DNA of 64,000 nucleotides, from the NCBI GenBank assembly GCA_903837135.1, contig CAILTK010000027.1, positions 124,001 to 188,000 on the forward strand. The letters are read 5' to 3'. The notes below the pieces were generated by a model that saw nothing but the letters and a program-made list of their open reading frames with translations, did not search any database and was not told the origin of the DNA. The DNA comes from an uncultured Caulobacterales bacterium (GTDB lineage Bacteria > Pseudomonadota > Alphaproteobacteria > Caulobacterales > Caulobacteraceae). A program made the position numbers and the translations under genes. Positions 1-8,608 of this stretch are shown piece after piece (position 1 is the stretch's first letter; each line of letters starts with the position of its first letter).

Positions 1-1
1 C

Positions 2-736
2 GCCGCGGAGGCCATCGGCGTACGCGCCCTGCGAGCCGGGGTGAGCGGAGGCCTGGTCGCCGCGGACGCGCTGGAGGCTCTGGTCGCCCGCTTCGTCGAC
101 ACGGCGCTGATCGACGCGGTCGGCGCCCAGCACCGCCGCGGCCGGCGGCTGCTGGTCGCCACCACCAACCTCGACACCCTGAGCACGCCGGTGTGGGATC
201 TCGGCGCGATCGCCGCGAAGGGCGGCGACGCCGCGCGCCGCCTCTTCATCGACGTGCTCGCCGCGTCGGCGAGCCTGCCGGGTCTGTTCGCGCCGCGGAT
301 GATCCGCGTCGAGGCGGACGGGGTCGCCTATGAGGAGATGCACGTGGACGGGGGCACGGCCTCGCCGCTGCTGTTGGCGCCCGCCAGGCTGATCCTCGAA
401 AACGCCATCGCGACGGACGGGACCCGGGGCGAGGTCTACGCGATCATCAACACCACGCTCGAACCGATCTGGCGCGAGATGCCGACCTCGATCATCGCCA
501 TTCTCAGCCGCAGCTTCGACCTCATGCTCGCCTCGTCCTATCAGGGCGCGCTCCGCTCCGCCGCCGAGCTGTGCGAGCGTCATCACCTGACGCTGAAAGT
601 CACGTCGCTGCCGATCGATCTCGGGCGGGCGCATTGGATGCGCTTTGACCAGCGGTCGATGACGCGGACCTTCAAGCGGGGCGTCGAGATGGCGGAGACG
701 GGCGCGGTCTGGGCGCGACATCCGCCGCCCGGCTGA
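2..736 (+). CDS. Patatin-like phospholipase family protein, C-terminal part (5' end outside window)
   Basis: Frame is open from base 2; the translation has patatin-like ASASLPGLFAP and HVDGG(T/V) segments. Confidence 0.65.
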   Translation, partial: AAEAIGVRALRAGVSGGLVAADALEALVARFVDTALIDAVGAQHRRGRRLLVATTNLDTLSTPVWDLGAIAAKGGDAARRLFIDVLAASASLPGLFAPRMIRVEADGVAYEEMHVDGGTASPLLLAPARLILENAIATDGTRGEVYAIINTTLEPIWREMPTSIIAILSRSFDLMLASSYQGALRSAAELCERHHLTLKVTSLPIDLGRAHWMRFDQRSMTRTFKRGVEMAETGAVWARHPPPG

Positions 737-816
737 CGCCCGGTCCTGCCGGATCGTTGGGGCGGGCCTCAAATTTCGCTTTTCCGGAGCGGGGGGTATG
801 CAAGGATGATCGGGTC

Positions 817-2307
817 ATGGCCGTTCGTATCGCCCGCTTCCGGATCATGCCGGCGCTGACGCCGCTGATCGCGGCGTGCGGCTGCACGGTAGGTCCCAAC
901 TTCCATGCGCCGCCGCCTCCGGCGGTCGAAGGTTACACGGCCGGGCCGGCGACGACGCAGACGGTCTCGGCGGCGGCCCCCGGCGGCGCGGCGCAGGCCT
1001 TCGTCGTCGGCATGGACATGCCCGCCGAGTGGTGGTCCCTGTTTCAGTCGCCGGCGATCGACCAGCTGGTCCGCGAGGCGGTGCGGGCCAGTCCCGATCT
1101 GAAGGCGGCGAACGCGGCGCTGAGGAACGCGCGCGAGATCGATCTGTCCCAGCGCGGGGCCCTGTGGCCGGCGGTGAGCGCGGCCTACAGTCCGTCGCGG
1201 CAAAGAACCTCGGCGACCCTGGCGCCGCCGCTGAACGTCAATACGGACGTCTATACCCTGCAGACCGCGCAGGTGCAGGTCGGCTACACGCCCGACGTGT
1301 TCGGCGGCGTGCGCCGGCAGATCGAGGCCACCACCGCGCAGGCCGAGGCCCAGCGGTTTCAGGCCGAGGCGACCTATCTGACCCTGACCTCGAACGTCGT
1401 CGCCGCGGCGGTGCAGGACGCCTCGCTGCGCCGGCAGGTGACCGCGACCGAGGCCCTGATCGCCGCCGACCGCGACATGCTCGACACTATCCAAATCGCG
1501 CGGTCCGCCGGTCAGATGGCCAGCGGCGACGTGGCCGCCCAGGAGCAGACGCTGCAGCAAGCGGAAGCGACCCTGCCGCCTCTGCAGAAACAGGCCGAAC
1601 AGCAGCGCCATCTGCTCGCGGCCCTGCTCGGCCGGCTTCCAAGCCAGGCCCCGGCCGACGGGCTCGATCTCGACTCCCTGCACCTGCCGCGCGACCTGCC
1701 GGTGAGCCTGCCGGCGAAACTGGTGGCGCAGCGCCCTGACGTGCGCGCCGCCGAAGCCAATCTGCATGCAGCCAGCGCGCAGATCGGCGTGGCCATCGCC
1801 AGCCGCCTGCCGGCCTTCCAGCTGACCGCCAACGCCGGCGGCCTGTCGCAGACCCTCGGCGGACTGTTCTCCAGCGGGAACGGCTTTTGGACCATCGCGG
1901 GCAGCGTGGCCCAGCCGGTCTTCCAGGGCGGCGCGCTGCTGCACCGCCAGCGCGCGGCCGAAGCGGCGTACGACCAGGCCGGCGCCCAATACCAGAGCAC
2001 CGTGGTCAGGGCCTTTCAGAACGTGGCCGATACCCTAGCCGCGCTCGAGAGCGACGCCCTGCAACTTCGCGCCGCCGCCGGCGCCGAGCGCGCCGCGGCC
2101 GATGCGTCGAAGCTCTTCAAACAGCAGTACGAAGCTGGCCAGGCGACGCGCTTGGCCGCCCTGAACGCCGAGGCCGCCTATCAGCAGGCCGTGCTGAACC
2201 GGGTGCAGGCGCAGGCCAACCGCTATGCCGACACGGCGGCCCTGTTCCAGGCCCTCGGCGGCGGCTGGTGGAACCGGACCGACCCCGCCGCGCGGGCCGG
2301 CCGGTAG
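817..2307 (+). CDS. Efflux RND outer-membrane lipoprotein (NodT/OprM family)
   Basis: Lipobox-like PLIAACGCTVGPNFHAPPPP after the ATG at 817; OMF repeats such as LVAQRPDVRAAEANLHAASAQIGVA and ...LGGGW at the end. Confidence 0.88.
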   Translation: MAVRIARFRIMPALTPLIAACGCTVGPNFHAPPPPAVEGYTAGPATTQTVSAAAPGGAAQAFVVGMDMPAEWWSLFQSPAIDQLVREAVRASPDLKAANAALRNAREIDLSQRGALWPAVSAAYSPSRQRTSATLAPPLNVNTDVYTLQTAQVQVGYTPDVFGGVRRQIEATTAQAEAQRFQAEATYLTLTSNVVAAAVQDASLRRQVTATEALIAADRDMLDTIQIARSAGQMASGDVAAQEQTLQQAEATLPPLQKQAEQQRHLLAALLGRLPSQAPADGLDLDSLHLPRDLPVSLPAKLVAQRPDVRAAEANLHAASAQIGVAIASRLPAFQLTANAGGLSQTLGGLFSSGNGFWTIAGSVAQPVFQGGALLHRQRAAEAAYDQAGAQYQSTVVRAFQNVADTLAALESDALQLRAAAGAERAAADASKLFKQQYEAGQATRLAALNAEAAYQQAVLNRVQAQANRYADTAALFQALGGGWWNRTDPAARAGR

Positions 2308-2329
2308 AGCGGGCCAAGGCGCATCGCGG

Positions 2330-5300
2330 TCACGGCGGGCCGGGCGCCTCTGCCGCCGCATGTCCGTGTTTCGCGGGCGTCGGTCGCCACAGGTGGAACA
2401 ACAGGACCGGCGAGACGAACAGGCTCATCACCGTCGAGCTCAGCAGGCCGCCCAGGATCACCCACACCATCGGGCCCAGGATCTCGAATCCCGCCGCGCC
2501 CGCCTGTAGCGCCAGGGGCGCGAGGCCGGCGGCGACGAGAAGGGCGCTGAACAGGATCGGCGAGACCCGGTCGCGCGCGGCGATGCGCACGGTCTCTTCG
2601 GACCAGTCCCGCTGGGGGGTCGCCAGGAGGTCCTCGACCCGCGCGATCAGGGTCATGGCGTTGCGGGTCGACAGTCCGAACAGGGTGACGAAGCCGGCCA
2701 GGGCGCCCAGCGTGAGCGCGCCGCCCATCAGTAGCACCGCGGCGATCCCGCCGACCAGGGCGTAGCCGATCACGCCAAGGATGATGGCGGAGGCGCGCAG
2801 GCTGCCGTAGGTGAACAGCAGGAAGACCAGCATCCCGCCGACCGCCAGCGCCGTATCGGTGGGCAGGTGGTTTCCGGCGGCGGCCGTCTCCTCCGGGCCG
2901 CCGACCTCCAGATATTGGCCCGCCGGCAGGGAGACCGACTGGGTGATCCGGGCGCGGACGCGCCGGATGAAGCCCGCCACGTCGCGGGGCGGATCCGCGG
3001 AGACGATCGCCCGGCGCAGGCCGCTGTCGTGCTCGATCGAGGGGCGGCCGTCGGACAGGTAGACGTTGGCGACGTTCCTCAGCGGCGTGGACAGGCCCGA
3101 ACTCGACCGCAGCAGCAGGCTTCCCACCGCTTCGGGATCGCGGCGCAGGGCGTCCTGAGCGGTCACGGCGATGTCGACCGCGCGTCCGTTCTCATAGAGC
3201 CGGGCGGCGGTGCGGCCGCCGAAGGCGGTCTGGACCGTCTCCAGCACGTCGGCCGCCGACAGGCCGAAGATCGCCAGGCGCTGGAAGTTGAGGTCGACCC
3301 GGATCACCGGCGCGAGCGACGCGGGCCCGGCGCTCACCGGGCCGCTGCCCGGCGTCGCCTTCAGCACCGCCGCCACCTGGCTCGCCGATCGGTCCAGCCG
3401 GTCGAGATCGTCGCCGAAGATCCGCACCTGCACGGCGCTGTTGCGCGACGTCCTCAGCGGGTTCAACGCCAGGCCGGGATGAACCGCGGGATCGAGCCCC
3501 GGGTAGCCGGCCAGGGCTCGACGAACCTCGGTCTCGACCTTGTCCTGCGCGGCGACGCTCAGATTGGGCGCGAGCGCGATGTCGAACTTCGCCTGCTCGG
3601 GCCCGGCCGCGACCTCGCCCGTCTCGGCGCGGCCGATCTGTTCGGTGACGCCGGCGACCCGGGGGTTCGCCAGCAGGTCGCGCGTGATGCGTGCGCCGTA
3701 GTCGCGCATGACCGCCAGCGACGTCGACGGCGGGGCGCTGATCCGGGCGGTCAGATGTCCGTTGTGGAACTCGGGCAGGAACTCGACCTTCGAGACCGCC
3801 AGCCCCAGCAGCGACAGCAGCAGCAGCAGGCCCAGCACGCCGAACAGGAGGCGCGGCCGGCCGCCGATGCCGGCCAGCGCGGCGTCGTAGCGGGCCATCT
3901 GTCGCTCGATCCAGGACGGGGGCGCATCGGGTCGGATGTGTTTCAGGAACAGCAGGGCCAACGCCGGCGTGACCAGGACGGCGATCGCCATCGAGGCCAG
4001 CGCGGCGATGAGCATGGTCGCCGCCAGCGGCCTCAGCAGCGCGCCTTCCGCACCGCTCAGCATCAGGATGGGCAGGAGGCCGATCATGATCAGAACCGTG
4101 GCGTAGATCACCGGCGCCCTGACCTCCAGCGAAGCCCTCAGGATCGCCCGCGACCGGGAGGCGTGATGGATCTCCGCGCGCCTGAGCCGGCCGACGATGC
4201 TCTCGATGTCGATCAGCGAATCGTCGACAACGAGGCCCAGCGCCACCGCGAGGCCGCCGAGGGTGACGGTGTTCACCGACCAGCCCAACAGCTTGAGCGC
4301 GATCAGCGCGGCCGTGATCGACAGTGGTATGCCGACGAAGGCGACCAGGGCGGCGCGCGCGTCGCGCAGGAACACGAGCAGCAGGACGGCGATCAATATC
4401 GCCCCGACCAGGACGCTCCAGGCGACCCGGCGCACGGTCGCGTCGATGAAGCTGGCGGGACGATCCAGGCCCGCCTCCACCTTCACGCCCTGCGCCGCCA
4501 GCGCCGCGGTCAGCGGCGCCAGATTGCGCTCCACCGCCCGGCTGGTGTCGAGCGTGTTGGCCCCGTACTGGCCGACGATATCCAGCAGGACCCCGGGCCT
4601 GCCCATGATCAGGGCGTCGCCGATGGCCGGCGCGGCCGCCTCGGTCACGTCGGCCACGTCGCTGATCCGCGTCGGGGCGCTGCCTGTGATCTGGATCTGC
4701 CCGGCGGCGATGTCGTCGGTCGCCAGCGCCTGGCCGTGCGGATCGACGAGGATGCGCTGGGTCGGCGTCTGGATGAATCCGGCGCCGGAGATCCCCGTGG
4801 CGCGACGCACGGCGGCGAACACGTCGCCATAGCCGAGGTCGCTGTCGGACAGATCGCCCGATCGGGCGTGCACCTCGATCCGGCGCACTTCCCCGCCGAA
4901 CACCTGGGCGCTGGCGACCCCCGGCGTGGACAGCAGCCGGGGCCGGACCGTCCACTGCACGATCTCGCGCAGGGCCATCGGCGTCATGCGGTCGCTGGTG
5001 AAACCGATCTTCAGCAGTTCGTGATCGGGAGTCGACAGGGGCGCCAGCCGCGGCGCCGCGGCGCCGTCGGGCAGGGCGCCGGCCGTCTGTCCCAGCCGCT
5101 CCGAAATCCCCTGGCGCACGCGGGCGGGATCGGCGCCCGCCTGGAACTCAAGGCTGATGACCGACAGGCCCTGGATCGACTGGGAATGCACGGCGGCGAC
5201 CCCGGGCGCGCCGATCAGGGCGTTCTCGATCGGACGGGTGACCAGCTGTTCGACCTGTTCGGCGACCAGCCCAGGGGCCTCGGTCTCGATGGAGGTCTGC

Positions 5301-5434
5301 GCCGGAGAGGGGTCGGGAAACAGCTCCACCGCCTCGCCCGGCGCCAGGGCGACGCCGTAGGCGACGAGCACGACGCAGGCGGCGGCGACCAAGCGTCCAT
5401 GGCGCAGGGACCAGCGGATGAGCCAGGCCAGCAC
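2330..5434 (-). CDS. Efflux RND transporter permease subunit (CusA/CzcA-like)
   Basis: 1034 aa; ELFPDPSPAQTSIETEAPGLVAEQVEQLVTRPIENAL and VALGLVVDDSLIDIESI are typical of RND inner-membrane pumps. Confidence 0.88.
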   Translation of the reverse strand: MLAWLIRWSLRHGRLVAAACVVLVAYGVALAPGEAVELFPDPSPAQTSIETEAPGLVAEQVEQLVTRPIENALIGAPGVAAVHSQSIQGLSVISLEFQAGADPARVRQGISERLGQTAGALPDGAAAPRLAPLSTPDHELLKIGFTSDRMTPMALREIVQWTVRPRLLSTPGVASAQVFGGEVRRIEVHARSGDLSDSDLGYGDVFAAVRRATGISGAGFIQTPTQRILVDPHGQALATDDIAAGQIQITGSAPTRISDVADVTEAAAPAIGDALIMGRPGVLLDIVGQYGANTLDTSRAVERNLAPLTAALAAQGVKVEAGLDRPASFIDATVRRVAWSVLVGAILIAVLLLVFLRDARAALVAFVGIPLSITAALIALKLLGWSVNTVTLGGLAVALGLVVDDSLIDIESIVGRLRRAEIHHASRSRAILRASLEVRAPVIYATVLIMIGLLPILMLSGAEGALLRPLAATMLIAALASMAIAVLVTPALALLFLKHIRPDAPPSWIERQMARYDAALAGIGGRPRLLFGVLGLLLLLSLLGLAVSKVEFLPEFHNGHLTARISAPPSTSLAVMRDYGARITRDLLANPRVAGVTEQIGRAETGEVAAGPEQAKFDIALAPNLSVAAQDKVETEVRRALAGYPGLDPAVHPGLALNPLRTSRNSAVQVRIFGDDLDRLDRSASQVAAVLKATPGSGPVSAGPASLAPVIRVDLNFQRLAIFGLSAADVLETVQTAFGGRTAARLYENGRAVDIAVTAQDALRRDPEAVGSLLLRSSSGLSTPLRNVANVYLSDGRPSIEHDSGLRRAIVSADPPRDVAGFIRRVRARITQSVSLPAGQYLEVGGPEETAAAGNHLPTDTALAVGGMLVFLLFTYGSLRASAIILGVIGYALVGGIAAVLLMGGALTLGALAGFVTLFGLSTRNAMTLIARVEDLLATPQRDWSEETVRIAARDRVSPILFSALLVAAGLAPLALQAGAAGFEILGPMVWVILGGLLSSTVMSLFVSPVLLFHLWRPTPAKHGHAAAEAPGPP

Positions 5435-5436
5435 GC

Positions 5437-6378
5437 CTATCGGCCTTGATCGGGAATGCGGCTCAATTCGGCGGCGAACAGGCCGCCCGCGCCTTCGACC
5501 ACCACCTCATCGCCGGCCGCGAACCCCTTGGGCACGAACAGGCCCGCCTCCTCGGCCACGCCGTCCTCCACCAGGCGGCGCTCGAACCGGTCGCCCGGGC
5601 GTCGCACGTAGGCCCAGGTCTGGCCGCGATAGCGGACGAGGGCGCTCCGCTTCAGGATCACCCCGGTGCGGGGATCGCCGGTTTCTATGTGCGCGCTCTG
5701 GGTCAGGCCGACCGACAACAGCACCGCCGACGGCCCGGCGACCTCGACGATCAGGCCCGAAGACTGCAGCCTCGGTTCGGCCACCCGCGCGGGACCCAGC
5801 ACGACGCCGGACACGCTGTCGGCGCCGACATCCACCTTGACGGTCCGGGCTCCGGCCTGGCCGGCGTTCGACGGCGTATCGACGTGCACCAGCGCCGCCC
5901 GCCCGGCCGCCAGGGTCCGGATCAGGCCCGCGCGCCGGACGTCCGACATCCGGGCGACGCCCGGGCCCCATTCCAGCCCCAGCCGGCGCCGCAGCTGGGC
6001 CACCTTCAACGCGTCCGCCGTCGCCTGGGCCACCGCCGCCTCCACGTCCTTGGCGGCGACCGAGCCGCCGGACGCGTTCAGCAGCCTGGAGCGCGCGGCC
6101 TCGGCCCGGGAGGCCGCGGCGGCGGCGATCGCCGTCATCAGGTCGGAGTCGAGCTGGGCCAGAGGTCCCGGGTCGAGCACCTTGGCGAAGGCGTCGATCT
6201 GACTCTTGCGCTTCTCGGCGGCCAGCGCCTCGGTCTTCACCCCCAGCCGGCGCTGCAGCGGCGCCCCGACGGTGATCCCTGCGTCGGCCTCGGCGGACCG
6301 GGCGACGCCAGAGACAAGCAGCAGGGTCAAGGCGCCGGCCAGGCCGACCCCGACGACGGCGCTGCGGGAGCGCAGCAT
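5437..6378 (-). CDS. Efflux RND periplasmic adaptor-like protein
   Basis: Lies directly upstream of the permease on the same strand; signal peptide MLRSRSAVVGVGLAGALTLLLVSGVARSAEA; C-terminal VYGL-like adaptor segment LVEDGVAEEAGLFVPKGFAAGDEVVVEGAGGLFAAEL. Start could be 6408. Confidence 0.75.
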   Translation of the reverse strand: MLRSRSAVVGVGLAGALTLLLVSGVARSAEADAGITVGAPLQRRLGVKTEALAAEKRKSQIDAFAKVLDPGPLAQLDSDLMTAIAAAAASRAEAARSRLLNASGGSVAAKDVEAAVAQATADALKVAQLRRRLGLEWGPGVARMSDVRRAGLIRTLAAGRAALVHVDTPSNAGQAGARTVKVDVGADSVSGVVLGPARVAEPRLQSSGLIVEVAGPSAVLLSVGLTQSAHIETGDPRTGVILKRSALVRYRGQTWAYVRRPGDRFERRLVEDGVAEEAGLFVPKGFAAGDEVVVEGAGGLFAAELSRIPDQGR

Positions 6379-6530
6379 CGATTCCTTCCGCTTCCAGGGG
6401 CGCTTCATCCGGTCAGGTCGTCCAAACATCAAAGCGCCATGGCTGGGGTTGTCGTGCATAATCTCGGGCGACGCGGCCGCCACGAAAAAGCGCCATGTCG
6501 CACGCACGAATCCCCAGACGTCGGTGGACC

Positions 6531-7847
6531 ATGACGAATCCAACCCGCCCCGACGTCAAGACCCGGCTCTCGCTTATCGGGTTCATGAAGATCTTCGGCC
6601 CGGGGGTGATCACCGGCGCCGCCGACGACGATCCCTCGGGCATCGCCACCTATTCGCAGACCGGCGCCCAGTTCGGCTTCGGCCAGCTATGGACCTCCTT
6701 CTACCAGATCCCGCTGATGCTGGCGGTCCAGGAGGCGTGCGCCCGGATCGGTTCGGTGACCGGCATGGGACTGGCCGGGGTGATCAGGCAGCATTACTCG
6801 CGCCGGATCCTGATGGCCGTGGTGCTGCTGGTGGTCGTCGCCAACACCATCAACATCGGCGCGGACATCGGCGCCGTGGCGGCCGCGGCGCAGCTGGTGG
6901 TCGACGTTCCTTTCCCGGTCCTGGCGATCGGGACGGCGGTCCTGGTCGTCGGGCTGGAGGTCTTCCTCAGCTACCGGCAGTACGCCGGCGTGCTGAAATG
7001 GCTGGCCCTGGCCCTGCTCGCCTATCCCGCCACGGCGCTGATCGTGCCCGAGCCGTGGGACAAGATCCTCCGCGCCACCTTCGTGCCGCACGTGGAGTTC
7101 AGTTTCGCCTTCCTGTTCATCATCATCGGCGTGTTCGGCACCTCGATCTCGCCCTACATGTTCTTCTGGCAGGCCTCCGAGGAGGTGGAGGAGCTGGTCG
7201 AGCAGCGGGTGCCGAACCGGCGCGACGGCGCGCCGGACCTTCCGCGGTACTTCCTGCGTAACATGCGCATCGACACGACCGTCGGCATGATCGCCGCGGA
7301 GCTCGCCCAGTGGTTCATCATCATGACCACGGCCACCGTGTTGTTCAGTCACGGGGTCGTCAATATCGCCACCGCCGCCGACGCGGCCAAGGCGCTGGAG
7401 CCCCTGGTCCGATCGTTTCCGAACTCGGGGCAGCTGGCCAAGGACCTGTTCGCCGTCGGCGTGGTCGGGCTCGGACTGCTCGGCATTCCGGTGCTGGCGG
7501 GATCGTCGTCCTACGCCGTTTCGGAGGCGATGAACTGGAAGGAGGGGCTGTCGCGAAAGTTCGGCGACGCCCGCGCCTTCTATGGCGTGATCCTGGTGTC
7601 GACCCTGGTGGGGCTGCTTCTCAACTTCGTCGGCGTCGATCCGATCAAGGCCCTGGTGTTCACCGCGGTTTTCAACGGGATCGCGGCGGTCCCCCTGCTG
7701 TTCCTGATCGGGCTGATCAATCGAGACGAGGCGATCCTCGGCGATCAGCGTGGCGGGTGGCTATCGCAGTGCGTCATCTGGCTGACCTTCGGCGTCATGG
7801 CGCTCGGGGCTGCGGCTTTGCTCTACACCACGATCATGCCGAGATAG
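6531..7847 (+). CDS. Nramp family divalent metal transporter
   Basis: GPGVITGAADDDPSGIATYSQTGAQFG near the N-terminus (Nramp DPGN-like region) and multiple TM segments. Confidence 0.88.
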   Translation: MTNPTRPDVKTRLSLIGFMKIFGPGVITGAADDDPSGIATYSQTGAQFGFGQLWTSFYQIPLMLAVQEACARIGSVTGMGLAGVIRQHYSRRILMAVVLLVVVANTINIGADIGAVAAAAQLVVDVPFPVLAIGTAVLVVGLEVFLSYRQYAGVLKWLALALLAYPATALIVPEPWDKILRATFVPHVEFSFAFLFIIIGVFGTSISPYMFFWQASEEVEELVEQRVPNRRDGAPDLPRYFLRNMRIDTTVGMIAAELAQWFIIMTTATVLFSHGVVNIATAADAAKALEPLVRSFPNSGQLAKDLFAVGVVGLGLLGIPVLAGSSSYAVSEAMNWKEGLSRKFGDARAFYGVILVSTLVGLLLNFVGVDPIKALVFTAVFNGIAAVPLLFLIGLINRDEAILGDQRGGWLSQCVIWLTFGVMALGAAALLYTTIMPR

Positions 7848-7860
7848 GCCCGTGGGGGCC

Positions 7861-7880
7861 TTCCGTAGATATCCCTAGGG
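7861..7880. promoter_or_regulatory. Possible FixJ-type binding region upstream of fixK (TTCCGTAGATATCCCTAGGG)
   Basis: CGTAG...TCCCT resembles recalled FixJ site elements and contains the palindrome CCCTAGGG; 65-84 bp upstream of the fixK ATG. Not computed against a matrix. Confidence 0.3.
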
Positions 7881-7944
7881 TAAGAGACCGAATTTCGAGC
7901 CGGGCGGCGGGCCCGTAAACCTTGGCCATCAACGAGGTGGCCCG

Positions 7945-8577
7945 ATGCAACGCTCTTCCTACACCGGACAATCCGAGATCAAGATCACCGCGGAGGCCAA
8001 GGCGCCCGAAAAAAGCTGTTCGACCTTCCGTTACAACGCCAACGAGGAAATCTACGCCCAGGGCGATTCGATCCGTCGGCTCTACCGGTTGATCGAAGGG
8101 GTCGTCCGCACGACCCGGGTCAACAGCGACGGCCGCCGCCAGGTGGGCGACTTCTACTACCCCGGCGACGTGTTCGGGCTGGAGATGGGCGATGACCATC
8201 AGTACAGCGCCGAGGCGCTGACGGACTGTCGGGTCGAGTCGATCTCCAGCGGCCTGGGCGGCGGCGAGCACAATGTGGTCCTGGCCGAGATCACCCGCCA
8301 GGAACTGCGCAAGGCCAGCGACCACGTCATGCTGCTCGGCCGCAAGACCGCCCGGGAAAAGGTGGCCCTGTTCCTGATGGCCTACGCCGCCCGCAACCGG
8401 GGCGCCGACGTCGACCTGCCGATGGGCCGCCAGGACATCGCCGACTATCTCGGCCTGACGGTCGAGACCGTGTCGCGGATGCTGACCCAGCTGCAGGGCG
8501 AATCGGTGATCGCCTTTCCGGGCGTGCGGCGCTTTCAGGTGAAGCGTTGGGACGTGCTTGAAGGACTCGCCGCCTGA
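7945..8577 (+). CDS. fixK: Crp/Fnr family transcriptional regulator, FixK-like
   Basis: cNMP-like domain plus HTH QDIADYLGLTVETVSRMLTQLQ containing the E-x-x-S-R recognition motif; no N-terminal 4-Cys cluster; adjacent to fixLJ. Confidence 0.85.
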   Translation: MQRSSYTGQSEIKITAEAKAPEKSCSTFRYNANEEIYAQGDSIRRLYRLIEGVVRTTRVNSDGRRQVGDFYYPGDVFGLEMGDDHQYSAEALTDCRVESISSGLGGGEHNVVLAEITRQELRKASDHVMLLGRKTAREKVALFLMAYAARNRGADVDLPMGRQDIADYLGLTVETVSRMLTQLQGESVIAFPGVRRFQVKRWDVLEGLAA

Positions 8578-8608
8578 ACATCCCGCGACTGATTGCGGCG
8601 CAAGGCGG

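Noticed and set aside
2867-5449. 860-aa plus-strand ORF opposite the RND permease
   Set aside because: Arg/Gln/Gly-rich low-complexity translation antisense to a clear RND gene; typical artefact of high GC3.
7922-7934. TTGGCCATCAA just before fixK as a FixK autoregulation site
   Set aside because: Spacing between half-sites is too short for TTGAT-N4-ATCAA and the first half is poor.
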